Numbered from the stretch's first letter, positions 20,489-32,569 are shown. The stretch is DNA of 64,000 bases from Cercophora sp. LCS_1 (GCA_036250225.1 JAPZLL010000007.1:868001-932000); one strand, 5' to 3'. A program made the numbers and translations. The notes: a model not told the origin generated them from the letters alone.

Positions 20489-21367
20489 TTGATCCACGAA
20501 ACCCCACGGATATTCAAACCAAGATCGTGGTCCAGAGCCCATTTTTGCCCTGTGTTTCCGGATCTTCAGCGAGAAATGTCACTACTTTCATCATCTAGTA
20601 GCCATCCTAGTCAGAATGCTAGGCTATTTGATTTCCCTTCGACGCGTCATCGACGTGTTCCGAGGAACAGCGACAAGATATCGGAACGTCTGAGCGATAA
20701 CCTTCAAAGGAAATTATATCTCCATCTTTCGCCTTCTTTACAATTTCTTTCATTTCTTCATACCCGAGCTTGTCCCGGACTCTACTTTCCCATTAGTCAC
20801 GCTTGGTAAAATTCGCACCCTTTTGACACACACTTCCAAGAAAACAATCTTGGCATCGGTTGCCATGGAATGATGTGGGGCCAGTGACTCAGTGGGAGGG
20901 CAAAAGCAATGCCACATGAAGTGCTATGTCACAGAGGTCTTGCCACTTGATGCATCTCGGATTTGAGGGGCTAGGTTTGCTTCTGTTGTGCTGTGCTCTG
21001 TGGAGAGGCTGTGACTATTTTGTGGCGCGGGTCTTGGCAAGCTCCTTGTCGATACCCCTGACGAGTATGTTGTCTGGATTCGGTTGACATGGAAGGCAGT
21101 CGCGACAGAGGTTTTGAATCTGTTGGGCGCAGCCGAAAATCACCAAGACTTCCCCCTAACCTTTCCCCTTGCATTCAATCTCAGCATTTCTACCAACTCC
21201 AAATGGCAAGTAGTTGAATATCCGCCCACGACATTCATCCCCACGATAGTCTTCACCTCCAGAGTCCTTCTCCTGTCTGACCCCGGAATTCATCAAGCAC
21301 ATGTTTATCCGACGCATCTCGCAACAGCAGTCAAGACATCACAGATTGGGCAGCCTCCATATCCGAC
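20489..21367. other. Intergenic region
   Basis: These 0.88 kb contain no convincing coding frame. The open frames here start without ATG or lack coding character. I see no RNA gene or repeat. Confidence 0.4.
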
Positions 21368-22231
21368 ATGAACTCCCAGGTACTGAGCTTGTCGACTCCG
21401 TACCTGGGGTTTCCTAGCTACCTACCTACGAATGCTAACAATCTCTTACAACAGGGCTCCGAGCAAGGCCAAGCCAGTACCGAGGCAGGGGTCAATCCCG
21501 TGCTCCCACCATGGGAGCTGTTGGGAAACTTCACGTTCCAACACGAAGCTCGAACTCTGATCAAACGTAGCGGAGAGACGGTAGCCTAGGAGGTAATTCA
21601 AGCCCGAGCGCTCGAGGTCCCAGCAATTGGAGATATGAGCATTCTCTCTATTGTCTCTTCTGCAACCGGTCTTGGACGGGTGATGGAGGGTGTCTTCAGG
21701 CAACTGGAAGGAAAGATTCTCTTTGTCTGCCACAGTCGATTCGCTCTCAGGAACCTCAACAACAGAATTCGAGACCACTACAGGGGAAGATTGGAGCAAT
21801 TACCGCCGCTAACAGTCGAGATTCGCCCATTCGACATTCCTCAGGGCGATATTGCTGGGCTTGAACTGTGGCAGCACACTGAGATGCACCACGGCTACGA
21901 TCAAGGCCTATGTCAGCACTTTTCAGGTTGGATAGACGACGCCCAGGCTCTACCAGAATCTGTAGGCATAGACCTGGTATTCTCTTGTCCATGGAGGGAC
22001 TATAATACTTTGGGGTGGTCGACTGGGCCGCTGAGGCGTCGGAAGGTGCGAATCCAGGTCAACCCGTCAAGCTGGGACGCGATTCCCAACCCGAACCTCC
22101 ACCTCGCCCTGACGGTCGCTGCGGTGGTGGGTATAAAGTTAACGACTAGCCTACTAGAAGATGAGGTACAGTTCCTCGAGAGCTACGGTTGTCGCGGAAT
22201 CCGTGAACGTTCAGGGGGAGGGGGTCATTAG
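21368..22231 (+). CDS. Unrecognised protein gene, two exons, one in-frame TAG at codon 49
   Basis: Exon 1 is 21368-21379 (MNSQ) and exon 2 is 21455-22231. The 75-nt intron has a GTACTG donor, a GCTAAC branch site and an ACAACAG acceptor. The frame is then open to 22231 except for one TAG at 21587-21589. With that codon read as Trp the product is 262 aa. A conservative alternative begins at ATG 21635 and gives 198 aa. I recognise no domain. Visible features are an alternation of hydrophobic and charged residues (QLEGKILFVCHSRFALRNLN), several Trp and His residues in the middle (GLELWQHTEMHHGYDQG) and a Gly-rich tail. There is no clear signal peptide. The codon before the TAG belongs to the same uninterrupted frame, so both halves probably belong to one gene. 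Confidence 0.5.
21587..21589 (+). other. In-frame TAG (candidate UAG-to-UGG edited or nonsense codon)
   Basis: The context is GAGACGGTAGCC TAG GAG GTA. The frame is the same on both sides, and the next in-frame stop is at 22229-22231. The following codon (GAG) is the same as at the TAG in the neighbouring minus-strand gene. Confidence 0.6.
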
Positions 22232-22755
22232 TTGGAAGTACATGATGGAAGCGAAAGTCCTAGCGTTTAAACTCTCTCATTGGGTAACTAGCTTTTGACA
22301 ACATCATAGCGAAAACATGCTGATTCAAAAATATCTCTGGCAATACGCTGTTGATTCCATCCCGTCGCATTGAGAGGGTAAAATAACACACCCAAACCTC
22401 GGAAATAAACACCAAAGTCTAAGCCATATCGTTGATGGAAGTCCTATATACAAATGCCCATACCTGTTAGTACACACGGGATCAACAACGAATGTCGGAT
22501 GTTGATGTGTTGCTGGAAAAAGCCCAGGGGTTGGCAACCAGGGCGCCCCACAGTGCTATGAACACTATAAGCACCGTACGAAATCTTTATCGGGCACACA
22601 TCTCAGTCGGAACCCCCTCAAACCGCACCGCACCATCCCACTTTATTCACAATCGGAGTTTCGGGTGCGCGCCCTGTTAAAAATACGACTCAGAACATTT
22701 TGCTTTTATTTCTGTTTAGCGGGATTCAGCGACCCTCGAAACAGACCCCCAAAAA
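22232..22755. promoter_or_regulatory. Intergenic region upstream of the TYW4/PPM2 gene
   Basis: These 0.5 kb should hold the promoter and 5' leader of the next plus-strand gene. Nothing else is recognised. Confidence 0.4.
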
Positions 22756-25700
22756 ATGACGAGAGGGAAACCCACCCCTGAAGATGGGCGCGGGGCTCCA
22801 GCCAAGTCAGCGCAAGCCAAGGCTCAAGACGACCAAGTCATGGCTGTGTGTTTTTTTTGTCACCCCCTTTTAACAGTGCATATGCTGATGAGAGTTGTAG
22901 ACAAATAACAGCAGTATCGTCTCTAAACGGAGTGTCGAAAAGCTGTATTACCCCAACGAGGCGCATTTCTTCCGGTACTTTGTCAAAAAGTTTCAGCGCA
23001 GGGCGCCGCTTATCAATCGCGGCTATCACTTGCGGTTGCATGTGATTGATGTGCTGGTAAGGAATTTTCTGCGGGCTAAGGATAATGGGAAGCAAAAGGT
23101 TGTGGTGAATTTGGGGTGTGGCAGGTTAGTATTTGCCTCCTCTGTGATGAATAGGGTGATGTTGATGGGGAGGATAGTGATGTCCTTCCGTGGCAATGTC
23201 TCCATCGCTACGCGGAGGAGTGTCAGGGTGTCAAGTTTGTGGATGTTGATTTCCCGGATTTGATCGAGCGGAAGAGACAAACTGTTGAGACGACGCCTGA
23301 GCTTATTGGTGCCTTTTCGGGGGTGAAGGAGAAGAGCGAGGTGGTTGCCCCTGTCGTGTTTGAGAGCGACCAGTATGTCCAGGTTGGATGCGATTTACGG
23401 CAGCTCGAGACGCTAAGGAAGGGGCTTGATCGAGTTGTTGATGTCGCGAACTGCTCGTTCGTTTTCGTGGCGGAGGTTTCTATCACGTACATGGAGACTG
23501 AGGGCGCGGACGGGGCGATTCAGTGGGCTTCGGGTCTGGGCGATGCGGAGTTTGTGCTCTTGGAGCAGATTATCCCCGAGGGGGATAAACATCCGTTTGC
23601 GGCGACGATGTTGAGCCATTTTGGTAAGCTCAACACGCAGCTCAAGTCTGTGCATCGGTATCCGACGCTCGATCATCAACTGCGGCGCTTCTCGTCAAGG
23701 GGATGGGGCTCGGTTACTGCGTGGACTTTGTGGCAGGCTTGGGCTGATCAGGTGTTTTTCGACGTGGCGGATCGGCGGAAGTTGGATGAGGTCGAGCCGT
23801 TTGATGAGTGGGAGGAGTTTGCGCTTTTCGGGGCACATTACTGTCTCGTGCACGCGAAAACAGCACCCGGGTTTGTTGGTGTCCCGGGATCACGGGGCTT
23901 GGTTGATACATCGGCGTCAAAATCGCCAACTCAGCTCACCATGAGGTTTGATGAGTGTCCAGGGCAAAGGGGTCAACGTCGATTCGCGGCGGCCATGGCC
24001 CTCGGCCGAGGAGATGGGCCTGTCATTTTGAACACGTTAGGATTGGGGACCAAAAGCCGCCTGCAATCCTCTGATGTTTTCCGACAAGAGGCCTCAGGAA
24101 GTAGCGAAATCACGTTTGGAGATGGCGGGCCATCAAGTCGAATGTGTCATTCGTTGACAGATCTTGGCGAGCACGGCGTGTTGCTCGCCGGAGGTCGGGG
24201 GTCTCCCCTGAGCCCAAACAAAGATTGCTGGTTGTTCGACAAAACGGCAAGCGTTTGGACGAAAACCCACGATCTCCCGGCGCCGTCGTCAAGACACTCG
24301 GTCGTCAGCCTTGGGGCATCGGGTCTTGCGTTGCTTGCCGGCGGGAAGGGAGTGTCGGAGGCGTCTGGTGATTTCTTGCTATTCAACCCCCAGATTGGCT
24401 GGACAAGTTGTGAGGTAACCGGCTACATGCAGCCGAGAGCAGTTTACGGCGCGGCCCTTGCGATCAAAGAGGAGGGTGAGGCTTCAGCTACTCGCTTCCA
24501 GGGTATATTCGCTGGTGGTTTGCAACATGGACTCATCGTCGACCAAGTGATAGGATGGGAACTGGACGCTTCAGATCCCCAGGTATGTCGAGTTTGGCAG
24601 TCTTTGGAAGCGAATGGCTAATGATCTCGGCAGAAGCCGACCATAGCATTTGCCGTTCTGAACTCGCCTGGTGGGGAACTTATACCGAGATTTGGTGCGA
24701 CATGTTTCTGGCACGGGGGCAAGTACGTGTTGGTTGGTGGTGTGATCCGAGATCATCTTCTCAAGGAAGAAGACGAGATCTTGGGATTTACTCCTTCCAC
24801 AACGGGTGTCGAGGTCCATCGGTTTGGCCGGAATCCTGAAGACGGAGCCTCAATACCGCGTCCGTTGTTTACTGGCCACTCAGCTATCCCACTCTCTGCT
24901 GGCCGGGTTGTGGTCGTTGGTGGTGGCGCCACATGTTTTTCGATGGGCACGTTCTGGAACAAAGGTGTTTACACATTTGGTTCTGCCAGCGAGAGCAGGG
25001 GTTGGGTGCACGACAAGACGATCGACATTTTTCCAGGCGAAAGAACTCTTCCGCTGAGGGAGAATGTTAAGGCCAGCGACGAAACTACACGTTCTGCGCC
25101 CCAAGTCCAGCCGATACCTCGTGTGAGGGCGGAATCCTCGGCTGACTTTGTCAAAATAGTGAAGAATGGTTGCCCTGTTGTAATCGAGGGCCTCGACCTA
25201 GGAGCCTGCGTTGCAAACTGGAACTACGACTATCTCACCGAGAAAGTCGGTAGAGACCGAAAGGTGCGCTCTTCCGCTGGCGGTTATAACAAGATTTGAT
25301 GCTGACGACGCATTTATAGGTCGTGGTTCATGAGTCCACAACCCAGGCAATGAACTTTTGCACCAAAAACTTCCACTATGTCACCACCGAGTTTGGAACC
25401 TTCACCGAAAGGATTAAACAAGGCGGCAAGATGTATCTGAGGGCTTTATCCGAGGACAAACCATCCGAGAAGCCTGCTCTCCTCGCAGATGACTTCCCCC
25501 TTCTGTCGCCCGACTTTTTGTTGCCACCACAGCTGTCTCTGGTGCAAGATCAACTCTTCAGCTCGGTCCTCCGCGTGTCAGGGCCGGTCAACATGTGGCT
25601 ACACTACGATGTAATGGCAAACGTCTATTGTCAGATCGGAGGGACAAAACGGATGGTCCTCCTCCCGCCCTCAGACGTTGAGCATCTCTCATTTGCTCCT

Positions 25701-26063
25701 GGAGCTTCAAGCTCTAGCATCGACGTCTTTGCGTCGCTGCATCTGCCAGAGCTGGCTCACACACGTCCGCAAGACGCAACTCTCACACCGGGTGACGCCC
25801 TCTATATTCCGCCATTGTGGTTGCACACGGCGGAGGCCAATGCTCAAGGGAGCATCGCCGTCAATGTGTTCTTCAAAGACCTTGATGGAGGTCACTATGC
25901 CGTAGGGCGAGATGTTTACGGCAACCGAGATTTAGCTGCGTATGGGAAGGGGAGGCAGGATGTCGCGCGCATTGCAAACAGCTTTCAGAAGCTGCCGGCG
26001 GAGGCAAGAGAGTTTTATCTCTTGCGGCTAGCCGATGAACTTCGCCGAAAGGCTCGAGGATGA
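22756..26063 (+). CDS. PPM2: tRNA wybutosine-synthesizing protein 4 (leucine carboxyl methyltransferase 2 family)
   Basis: Five exons (22756-22845, 22901-23124, 23178-24582, 24634-25263, 25320-26063) give 1030 aa. Introns are 50-56 nt and all phases agree. The protein catalyses the last steps of wybutosine formation at G37 of tRNA-Phe: alpha-carboxy methylation and methoxycarbonylation, using S-adenosylmethionine. Residues ~38-300 form the PPM-type methyltransferase (SIVSKRSVEKLYYPNEAHFF; motif I VVVNLGCGSDVLPW). About 330-690 is a kelch-like propeller with repeated glycine-rich strands (VLLAGGRGSPL, LALLAGGKGVS, YVLVGGVI, VVVVGGGAT). About 700-1030 is a JmjC-type cupin with the iron ligand pattern H878-x-D880 (WLHYDVMAN) and H952 (PLWLHTAEAN). 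The first acceptor (ATTAG-like TTGTAG at 22900) was chosen because it restores the family start ATNNSSIVSKRS. The domain set matches fungal homologues. Confidence 0.92.
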
Positions 26064-26814
26064 AAGCTGTTGGGTTTAACTTTCGGAAGTTGGAACCCCT
26101 TTTCGCGTAAATACGGGAACTGGTGCGGGTACGTACCAGTCTGCGGCACGGATAAGATCTGTGTTACCACAGAGATCTTCTCGGGGTCCAATTGTTTCCC
26201 GTCCCATCCCAACTGCGAGTCAGCAGGGCACATGCACCCAGGGACTCTCCTGACAGGTCCGTCCTGAACACCTTGCGACGCGCTCTGTCGCGCCTCGCCC
26301 AGAATAGAACCGAAATACTCGGTCCTCATATTTGCGATAAGCTCCCTGGGCTTGCGACCACGCGATAAGATGGAGCAAACCCTTTGGGATACAAACAAAC
26401 TCGCTCCATGAAAATAATGTAAAAGGACCGAAGGTTTTCAAATCACCGTGAATGTGAGGTCTTTTCTCTAGATTGCTCGGGTTTCGGTTTCCAGTTCCAG
26501 AGCCAAGGCTTGCGCAATCGCAATGGCAAACCTTGAGGTGGGGACGAGCATTTCTGTCGCTTGGCCCGTGCTCTGATACCGCCCCCTGTCACTTACCCGG
26601 TATTTACCGACCAATTTTTGTGTCCTTTTTACCGAGCCCATCCTCCGACCTCACTTTTTGCAAAAAGGCTCATCGCAACGTCCGACGCTTTCCACAAGTC
26701 TCAATTGACGCCCTCCCCGAATCTCTTTCTTGACCACCCCAGTGTCAAGAAGATCCCATCTCCACTCACTCCCTTTGTCTGCGCTTCGTTGTCGCTTCCA
26801 GCCCTCCCGTCAAA
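26064..26814. promoter_or_regulatory. Intergenic region, promoter and 5' leader of the phosphate carrier gene
   Basis: These 0.75 kb hold the 3' flank of the TYW4 gene and the upstream region of the next gene. From about 26565 to 26814 the sequence is pyrimidine-rich, as is common in leaders of highly expressed fungal genes. No gene is seen. Confidence 0.45.
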
Positions 26815-27928
26815 ATGTCGAGCCCGTCGCAGTCCCCGGCCGTCATCGCCGCTGCCGCTAAGACCCAGCCCACCGGTCTCGATCTCTACTCCAGATTCGC
26901 CTTTGCCGGCGCTCTCTGCTGTTCTATCACCCACGGCGCCCTTACGCCCGTCGATGTGTACGTCGCAATCCCATGCCGCCGCAAGCTCGATTCCGGACTT
27001 CAGCGCTCTAAACTCCGGACGCGCTCCACCGCCAGGAACCAAAGTTTGCTAACCTGTTGAATACAGCGTCAAGACCCGTATCCAGCTCGATCCCGTCACC
27101 TACAACAATGGCATGATTGGCGGTTTCCGCAAGGTCATCCAGAGCGAGGGCGCCGGTGCGCTCCTCACCGGTGCTGGCCCAACCTTTGCCGGTTACTTTC
27201 TCCAGGGCGCCTTCAAGTTCGGCGGCTACGAGTTCTTCAAGCAGCAGTCGATCAACGTCCTCGGCCTTGATACTGCCTCCCAGTACAGGACCGGCGTCTA
27301 CCTCGCCTCTTCGGCCGCCGCTGAGTTCTTCGCCGATATCGCCCTCTGCCCTCTCGAGGCCACCCGTATCCGTCTCGTCTCGGAGCCCACCTATGCCAAC
27401 GGCCTGATTGGCGGCTTCAGCAAGATGCTCAAGTCCGAGGGTGTCGGTGCTTTCTACGCCGGCTTCGGACCTATCCTCTTCAAGCAGATCCCCTACACCA
27501 TGGCCAAGTTCGTCGTGTACGAGAAGGTCGCCGAGTCGGTCTACCGTCAGTTCCCCAAGAAGGACATGTCCGACGGCATGCAGACCACTGTCAACCTTGG
27601 TAGCGGTCTTATTGCTGGTTTTGCTGCTGCCCTTGTCTCGCAGCCCGCCGACACCATGCTCAGCAAGATCAACAAGACCAAGGGTCTCCCCGGTGAGGGC
27701 ACCATGACCCGTCTCGTCAAGATCGGCAAGGAGCTCGGCTTCCGCGGCTCCTACACCGGTATTGGTGCCCGTCTTTTCATGGTCGGCACTCTCACCGCCT
27801 TCCAGTTCGCCATCTACGGTGATGTAAGTGACCTTGAACTCACATGAGATTTCAAAAGATGCTAATACAGGCGCGTGCAGGTCAAGAAGGCTCTCGGTGC
27901 CACTGGCGGTGTTGAGATCTCCAAATAA
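26815..27928 (+). CDS. MIR1: Mitochondrial phosphate carrier protein
   Basis: Three exons (26815-26957, 27067-27823, 27881-27928) give 315 aa. The protein exchanges phosphate with hydroxide or protons across the inner mitochondrial membrane to feed ATP synthase. It has the three ~100-residue repeats of the SLC25 family, with signatures TPVDVVKTRIQL (~44-55), CPLEATRIRLV (~145-155) and QPADTMLSKINKTKG (~240-254). The third, with PADT and SKIN, is typical of phosphate carriers and not of ADP/ATP carriers. Length (~310 aa) is normal. Intron 1 interrupts the first signature motif. The last intron (27824-27880) ends in two AG acceptors 10 nt apart; the distal one (27880) gives the family-like tail VKKALGATGGVEISK. 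Codon use is strongly C-ending, as in highly expressed genes. Confidence 0.95.
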
Positions 27929-29379
27929 TTCTTTTGGAGATGATTTGGTGGTCGTAAGGAGGCGTGGTGAATGAAAAAGGGGGAGGGGGTTAATGAAAGT
28001 AGGGCGTTGCTGTGATGAGCTCGGCACAAAAAAGGGTTTTCTGGGACTAATTTCGGCGTCTTCCTCTGCATCTAGACCTCTGTGCTGGTTTGGGTGGCCT
28101 GCCGGATTGTTCTCATATGTGTTTTGTCATGTCAAGATTCTTGGTTGGTTTGGGGATCTGGTCCTCGGTTTTCTTTGTCTGGCGAGGTGCTGCGACATAG
28201 AGCATAGAGCACTTTGGGCGAAAGCACATCCTGCCAGGAGGGCTGGCTGTATAATAGTCCAATTCATCCATTATAGACCAGGCCGACCAGTGTTTTGTTG
28301 CGTTGTGATAGCGTCAATACTAGGTTCAGGGGTATCTATACCACGGAAGTGGGGATCATTGTGCAGAAAATTCCCGCTTGGGGGTCTTCTCTCTTCCTAC
28401 GAGTACCTTGTGTTCATGGTGGTGGCAATTTACTTCCTGGTGGTCGAAGAAGAGGAGTGGGGAGTCCGGATTTGACAGGCGAGTCGTTTCCCTCGTCGAG
28501 AGGAATGTGCTGGCAGTTATTGAAAAGCCGGTCAAAGCCCATTGTTGGCATCAACCACCTGGTGGACACTGCAAGCACTAGACTAGTCATGGAAACTGGA
28601 AGTTGACCGAGCATGTTCTAATAATGTGGCTACTGGTGGTTTTGTCCCTTCCACTTGGTATATGTTTTGTCTTCCATGTGATTTTGCAACAGGAATATAG
28701 CTACGGGTCGCGCTCGGTTTGTTTGCCCACGCCTCTTCTCACTCCTTGGCGTCTCAGAAACATGTCGATGAAGACAAACCGAGAAGACAGCTCCTTCCGT
28801 CACAAGAGAACTGAGACTTGCTCTTGCCTACATAAGTAAGGGATAGGACCGTAAGGGTCTCTTCAAATCCTTGGACTGTCCCGAACATGCGTGCGAACCT
28901 TGCACCGTCATCACTGTGTTGTCGAGAAGTCGGGGGTTTCTTTTCCGTTTGGCCACCATCCTGCGCTTGACGTTCTCGTAGTACCCGAACACTCATTCCT
29001 CCATTAGTACCCATGGCCTTATCTAGTGGCCTGTCTTTTGTGTCCCCATCTGCCCTCCTTCTCCCGTTCGGTATTTAACCAGCTGTTGGTGGTTTGTGCG
29101 ATAACTTCTATCAGTCAAATATGGAGGTTGGGTAACGCATACGACGATAGTCTTGAAGAAGTGCGACTATGAAGTTGGCGCGCCTCCGTCTTGATAGCAC
29201 GATGACTCTGCTCGGCTGCCTGCTCAGCTGGGCGTTCTCACCCAATCACCACCCGTCAACTCCATGAAGCACATGCACATGCATCCCAAAGCTTCGTCCA
29301 CGCAACCCCGCTAATCGCCACCCCGCGGGTATCCCATGCCCCCAAAACGACAACCGTCCCAACACGACGGAAGCAGAAA
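27929..29379. other. Intergenic region
   Basis: These 1.45 kb lie between the phosphate carrier and the NACHT gene. They should include the carrier 3' UTR and the NACHT promoter. A minus-strand frame with ATG at 29014 (86 codons) lacks coding character. No RNA gene or mobile element is recognised. Confidence 0.4.
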
Positions 29380-32300
29380 ATGCCCCTCGGTAACTGGAGC
29401 TCCTCTAGCTCCCTGACTCCGAGCCTATCTGGCTATGGCATCCATGTCTGGGTCGACAAATCCCCGACCGCACCGGGCGTCGTCGATGTAGTGGCCATCC
29501 ACGGGCTCAACGGTCACTATGAAAACACGTGGACAGCTCCCACCACTGCCAAACATGGAGACCCCGTCAACTGGCTGAAAGATCTACTCCCTCTCAAACT
29601 TCCCGATGCGAGAATTATGTCGTTCTCGTATAACTCCAAGGTTCAGTTTAGCAAATCGACCGCGGATGTATTCGCCTTTGCGGATCAGCTGTTGGAACAG
29701 CTACTTGCCGTGCGGAGGGGAGAGCTCGAGGGGGTGAGACCTGTCATCTTTATCTGTCATAGCTTGGGCGGGATTGTGTGTAAGCAAGCGGTGGTGAGGG
29801 CGATGGAGGACGAGAGATATCGAACGTTGAGGGGGTGCTTGAGGGGTATCATGTTTTTTGGGACGCCGCATCGGGGATCTGATGTGGCCGGGTGGGCGAC
29901 GGTTTTGGGTGGTGTTTTAAAGGTCGGGATGGCGGGGACCAGTACGAACACGGGGCTGGTGAAGGACTTAGAGAGGGGCAGTAGGGTCTTGGAGGGCATT
30001 GGCGAGGCCTTTGTCAACGCTGGTCGGGAACTCGTCGTGTTCAGTTTTTACGAGACAGAGAGGTTGGAGGGGACGAGTTTCTTGGTGAGTTTGTCGTCCG
30101 AGTTTGCAGTGCGGCTGATGCTGATGAGCTGCAGGTTGTGGATAAACAGTCGGCAACTCTGGGGTGGCCGGGGGAGACAAAGATTCCCATTGACGGAGAC
30201 CATCGGGCCATGTGTCGGTTTTCTCACGTCGATGAATCAAGATTTCGACCTGTCTGGACGAGTTTGTGCGAGATGGCTTCGGTGAAGCTGGTTGGTGCCG
30301 ATCCAAAAGCAACCCGAGGTGAGTCCCTAGGATAAATCCCCGAAGGGTGTTGCTGTCTAACAGAGCATTCCAAGGACCTTCCAAGTCGAGCGGAGCACAG
30401 TCATCGATACAGTTGTCAACTTTCCGGACATCCGATTACGAAGCTCACAAGGCTCGCAACCCGCCAGCAGTATTAGGGACGTGCATCTGGATACTTGAGC
30501 ACGAAAAATATCAGGCATGGGTCCAAACATCTGGTCCATCACTACTCTGGCTTTCCGCCGATCCTGGTTGCGGAAAGTCGGTGCTCGCGTCCTTTCTTGT
30601 CGACCACTACCGATCATGCTTGTCGAATACCAACATATGCTACTTCTTCTTCAAGGCAGATAACGCGGAACAAAATGATGCAACCTTTGCGTTATCGGCC
30701 GCCCTCCACCAGCTCTACTCGCACCAGCCAGAGCTCATTGAAGTTGCGAGGAAGTCGCTAGAGACAGAACACAGGGGAAAACTCGGTGACATCTCTGCGC
30801 TTTGGGATATCTTTGTCCAGTCAACAGAGAGCCCACTTGCTCGGCCTACCATCTGTGTTTTCGATGGTCTGGACGAATGTGATGATGGCTCGCGACGACA
30901 GCTGACTAAGGCCGTATCTGCCTACTTCGCTCCATCAAAGGCGATGGACAACCCAAACTCTGAGAAGAGACAACAGCGGTGGCACAAGTCAAGGACGATC
31001 AGCGGCACCCAAGCCAAAGAGCTCAAACCTGAGCATGCGAAGAAATTGAAGCTCCTGGTGACGAGCAGGCCGGAGAACTCCATTAAAGTCGCATTCGACA
31101 AGTCGGCGCCAGCTTCAAAGAGGCCCAGGGAGGGTAAGGGGTTGGATGCGGCATCTGAGCGGAGCGGCAAACGAGAAGCTCACTCAGAAAAAGAGGAACC
31201 TTCGCCCAACGCCGATGTGATTATGATGAGACTTAGGGGTGAAGACGAAACCCATGTCATTTCCTCTGACATCGAACTCGTCGTCAAGGATGCAATATAT
31301 GAACTGGCTGACAAAGGGCTGGACCCCGATCTTCTCGGCGACATCGAAGAGGAGCTCGTAACGAGAGCAGACAGGACCTTTCTTTGGGTTATGTTGATTA
31401 TGCAGTTGCTCAAGGAGCTGGCCGAAGAGGGCGCTTCACGGAGGGAGATGGACAAAGTGCTCAATAGCCGAGGCATTGACGCCGTCTACACACAACTCCT
31501 CGAAACGAGAAAGGACCAGCCAAAGGCGCGAAAGATGCTAAGCATTATCCTTGCGGCGACCCGTCCTCTGACCGTTGATGAGATGAGCATCGCGCTTGCC
31601 ATCCGTCCAGATTATCAGCCCTTCGATAAACCACAGTTCGGACGCCGGCCAAGCCCGTTGACATTCGACAAAGTCGAATATGACCTGGTCTATCCATTCG
31701 AAAATCACATAAAATCCCTATGCGGTAACTTTGTCCGCATTATACGGGGGAAGTTGTACCTGGTCCACCAGACCGCACGGGAATATCTCCTCGATGAAGC
31801 ATCTATAATAGAATTCCATCCGCCAAAAAAGTCTCTCCTCGACCGGCTCTGGCTATACGATGAAGAGGATGACGACGGGGGTTTGTGGGGCTCAGACGAA
31901 GAGGAGGATGGGAAAGAAGCCGAGGAGATCAAACGGCCACAGTCGAGTTGGCATCACTCCATCTCTCACCTCAACGCCAACGGGCTCTTGTTGGAGATCT
32001 GCGTTACGTATCTTCACATGCTGGGCAAGAAGTCCAGGTGTGCTGTCGTCGGAAAGCCAAGTCGGAAAACAGCGGCATTTCTCGAGTACGCAGCCAACTC
32101 GTGGACGGCACACTTCCGGGCTGTTTCGCGCAAAATTGATTCGACCAACGATTTACGGTATTACCGTGACCTTTGCCATCCCAGCTTCCCCGGCTACAAA
32201 GCCTGGGTTTCTCTCATTCCTTACGGACAGGCCATTATCCAGACAGGTAGCGCCATCTCGGCCGACCAGCAACAGGATGCTTTGGTGGAGATGCTGAGGC

Positions 32301-32569
32301 TTGAACCGGGAGCAGATCGAATGAAGCGGGTGTTCGAACGGGAACCTGTGGTCAAGCCGGGGTCGGTACTTTCTAGCAACCCAGGTGCGCTCAGCAATTT
32401 TCACTTTCCAGTTGGAATCCTCGAGACAGGTCTCATTGGCCTCGACTTGCAGGAGGATGGGTTGACGGATGCATCAACCCGGACGGAACGTGAGCTTGCC
32501 CATTTCTTGAAAGCTTCGGCCAGAAGTTGGCGTTCTGAGGAGCTGGAAGAGTTTGCCGGCAATATCTAG
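29380..32569 (+). CDS. NLR-like protein: N-terminal serine esterase (SesB-like) fused to NACHT
   Basis: Three exons (29380-30084, 30135-30318, 30366-32569) give 1030 aa. Residues ~30-290 are an alpha/beta-hydrolase (lipase/SesB-like): oxyanion region VVAIHGLNGHYENTW, nucleophile elbow CHSLGG (Ser128), conserved block SATLGWPGE (~241-249) and probable catalytic His258 in GDHRAMCRF. Residues ~315-620 are a NACHT NTPase: Walker A ADPGCGKS (361-368), Walker B CVFDGLDECDDG (~460-471) and sensor LKLLVTSRP. A charged, low-complexity insertion follows the sensor. A winged-helix-like region with LVHQTAREYLL (~750) comes next. I see no WD, ankyrin or TPR repeats in the last ~250 residues. In fungi, such proteins act in non-self recognition and regulated cell death; that role is inferred from family. 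The second intron acceptor is CAGAG with splicing after the second AG (exon from 30366), the only choice that keeps frame. Confidence 0.88.

Noticed and set aside
28754..29014. 86-codon minus-strand frame with an ATG between the phosphate carrier and NACHT genes
   Set aside because: No domain, no codon bias, and no sign of splicing; consistent with a chance open frame.
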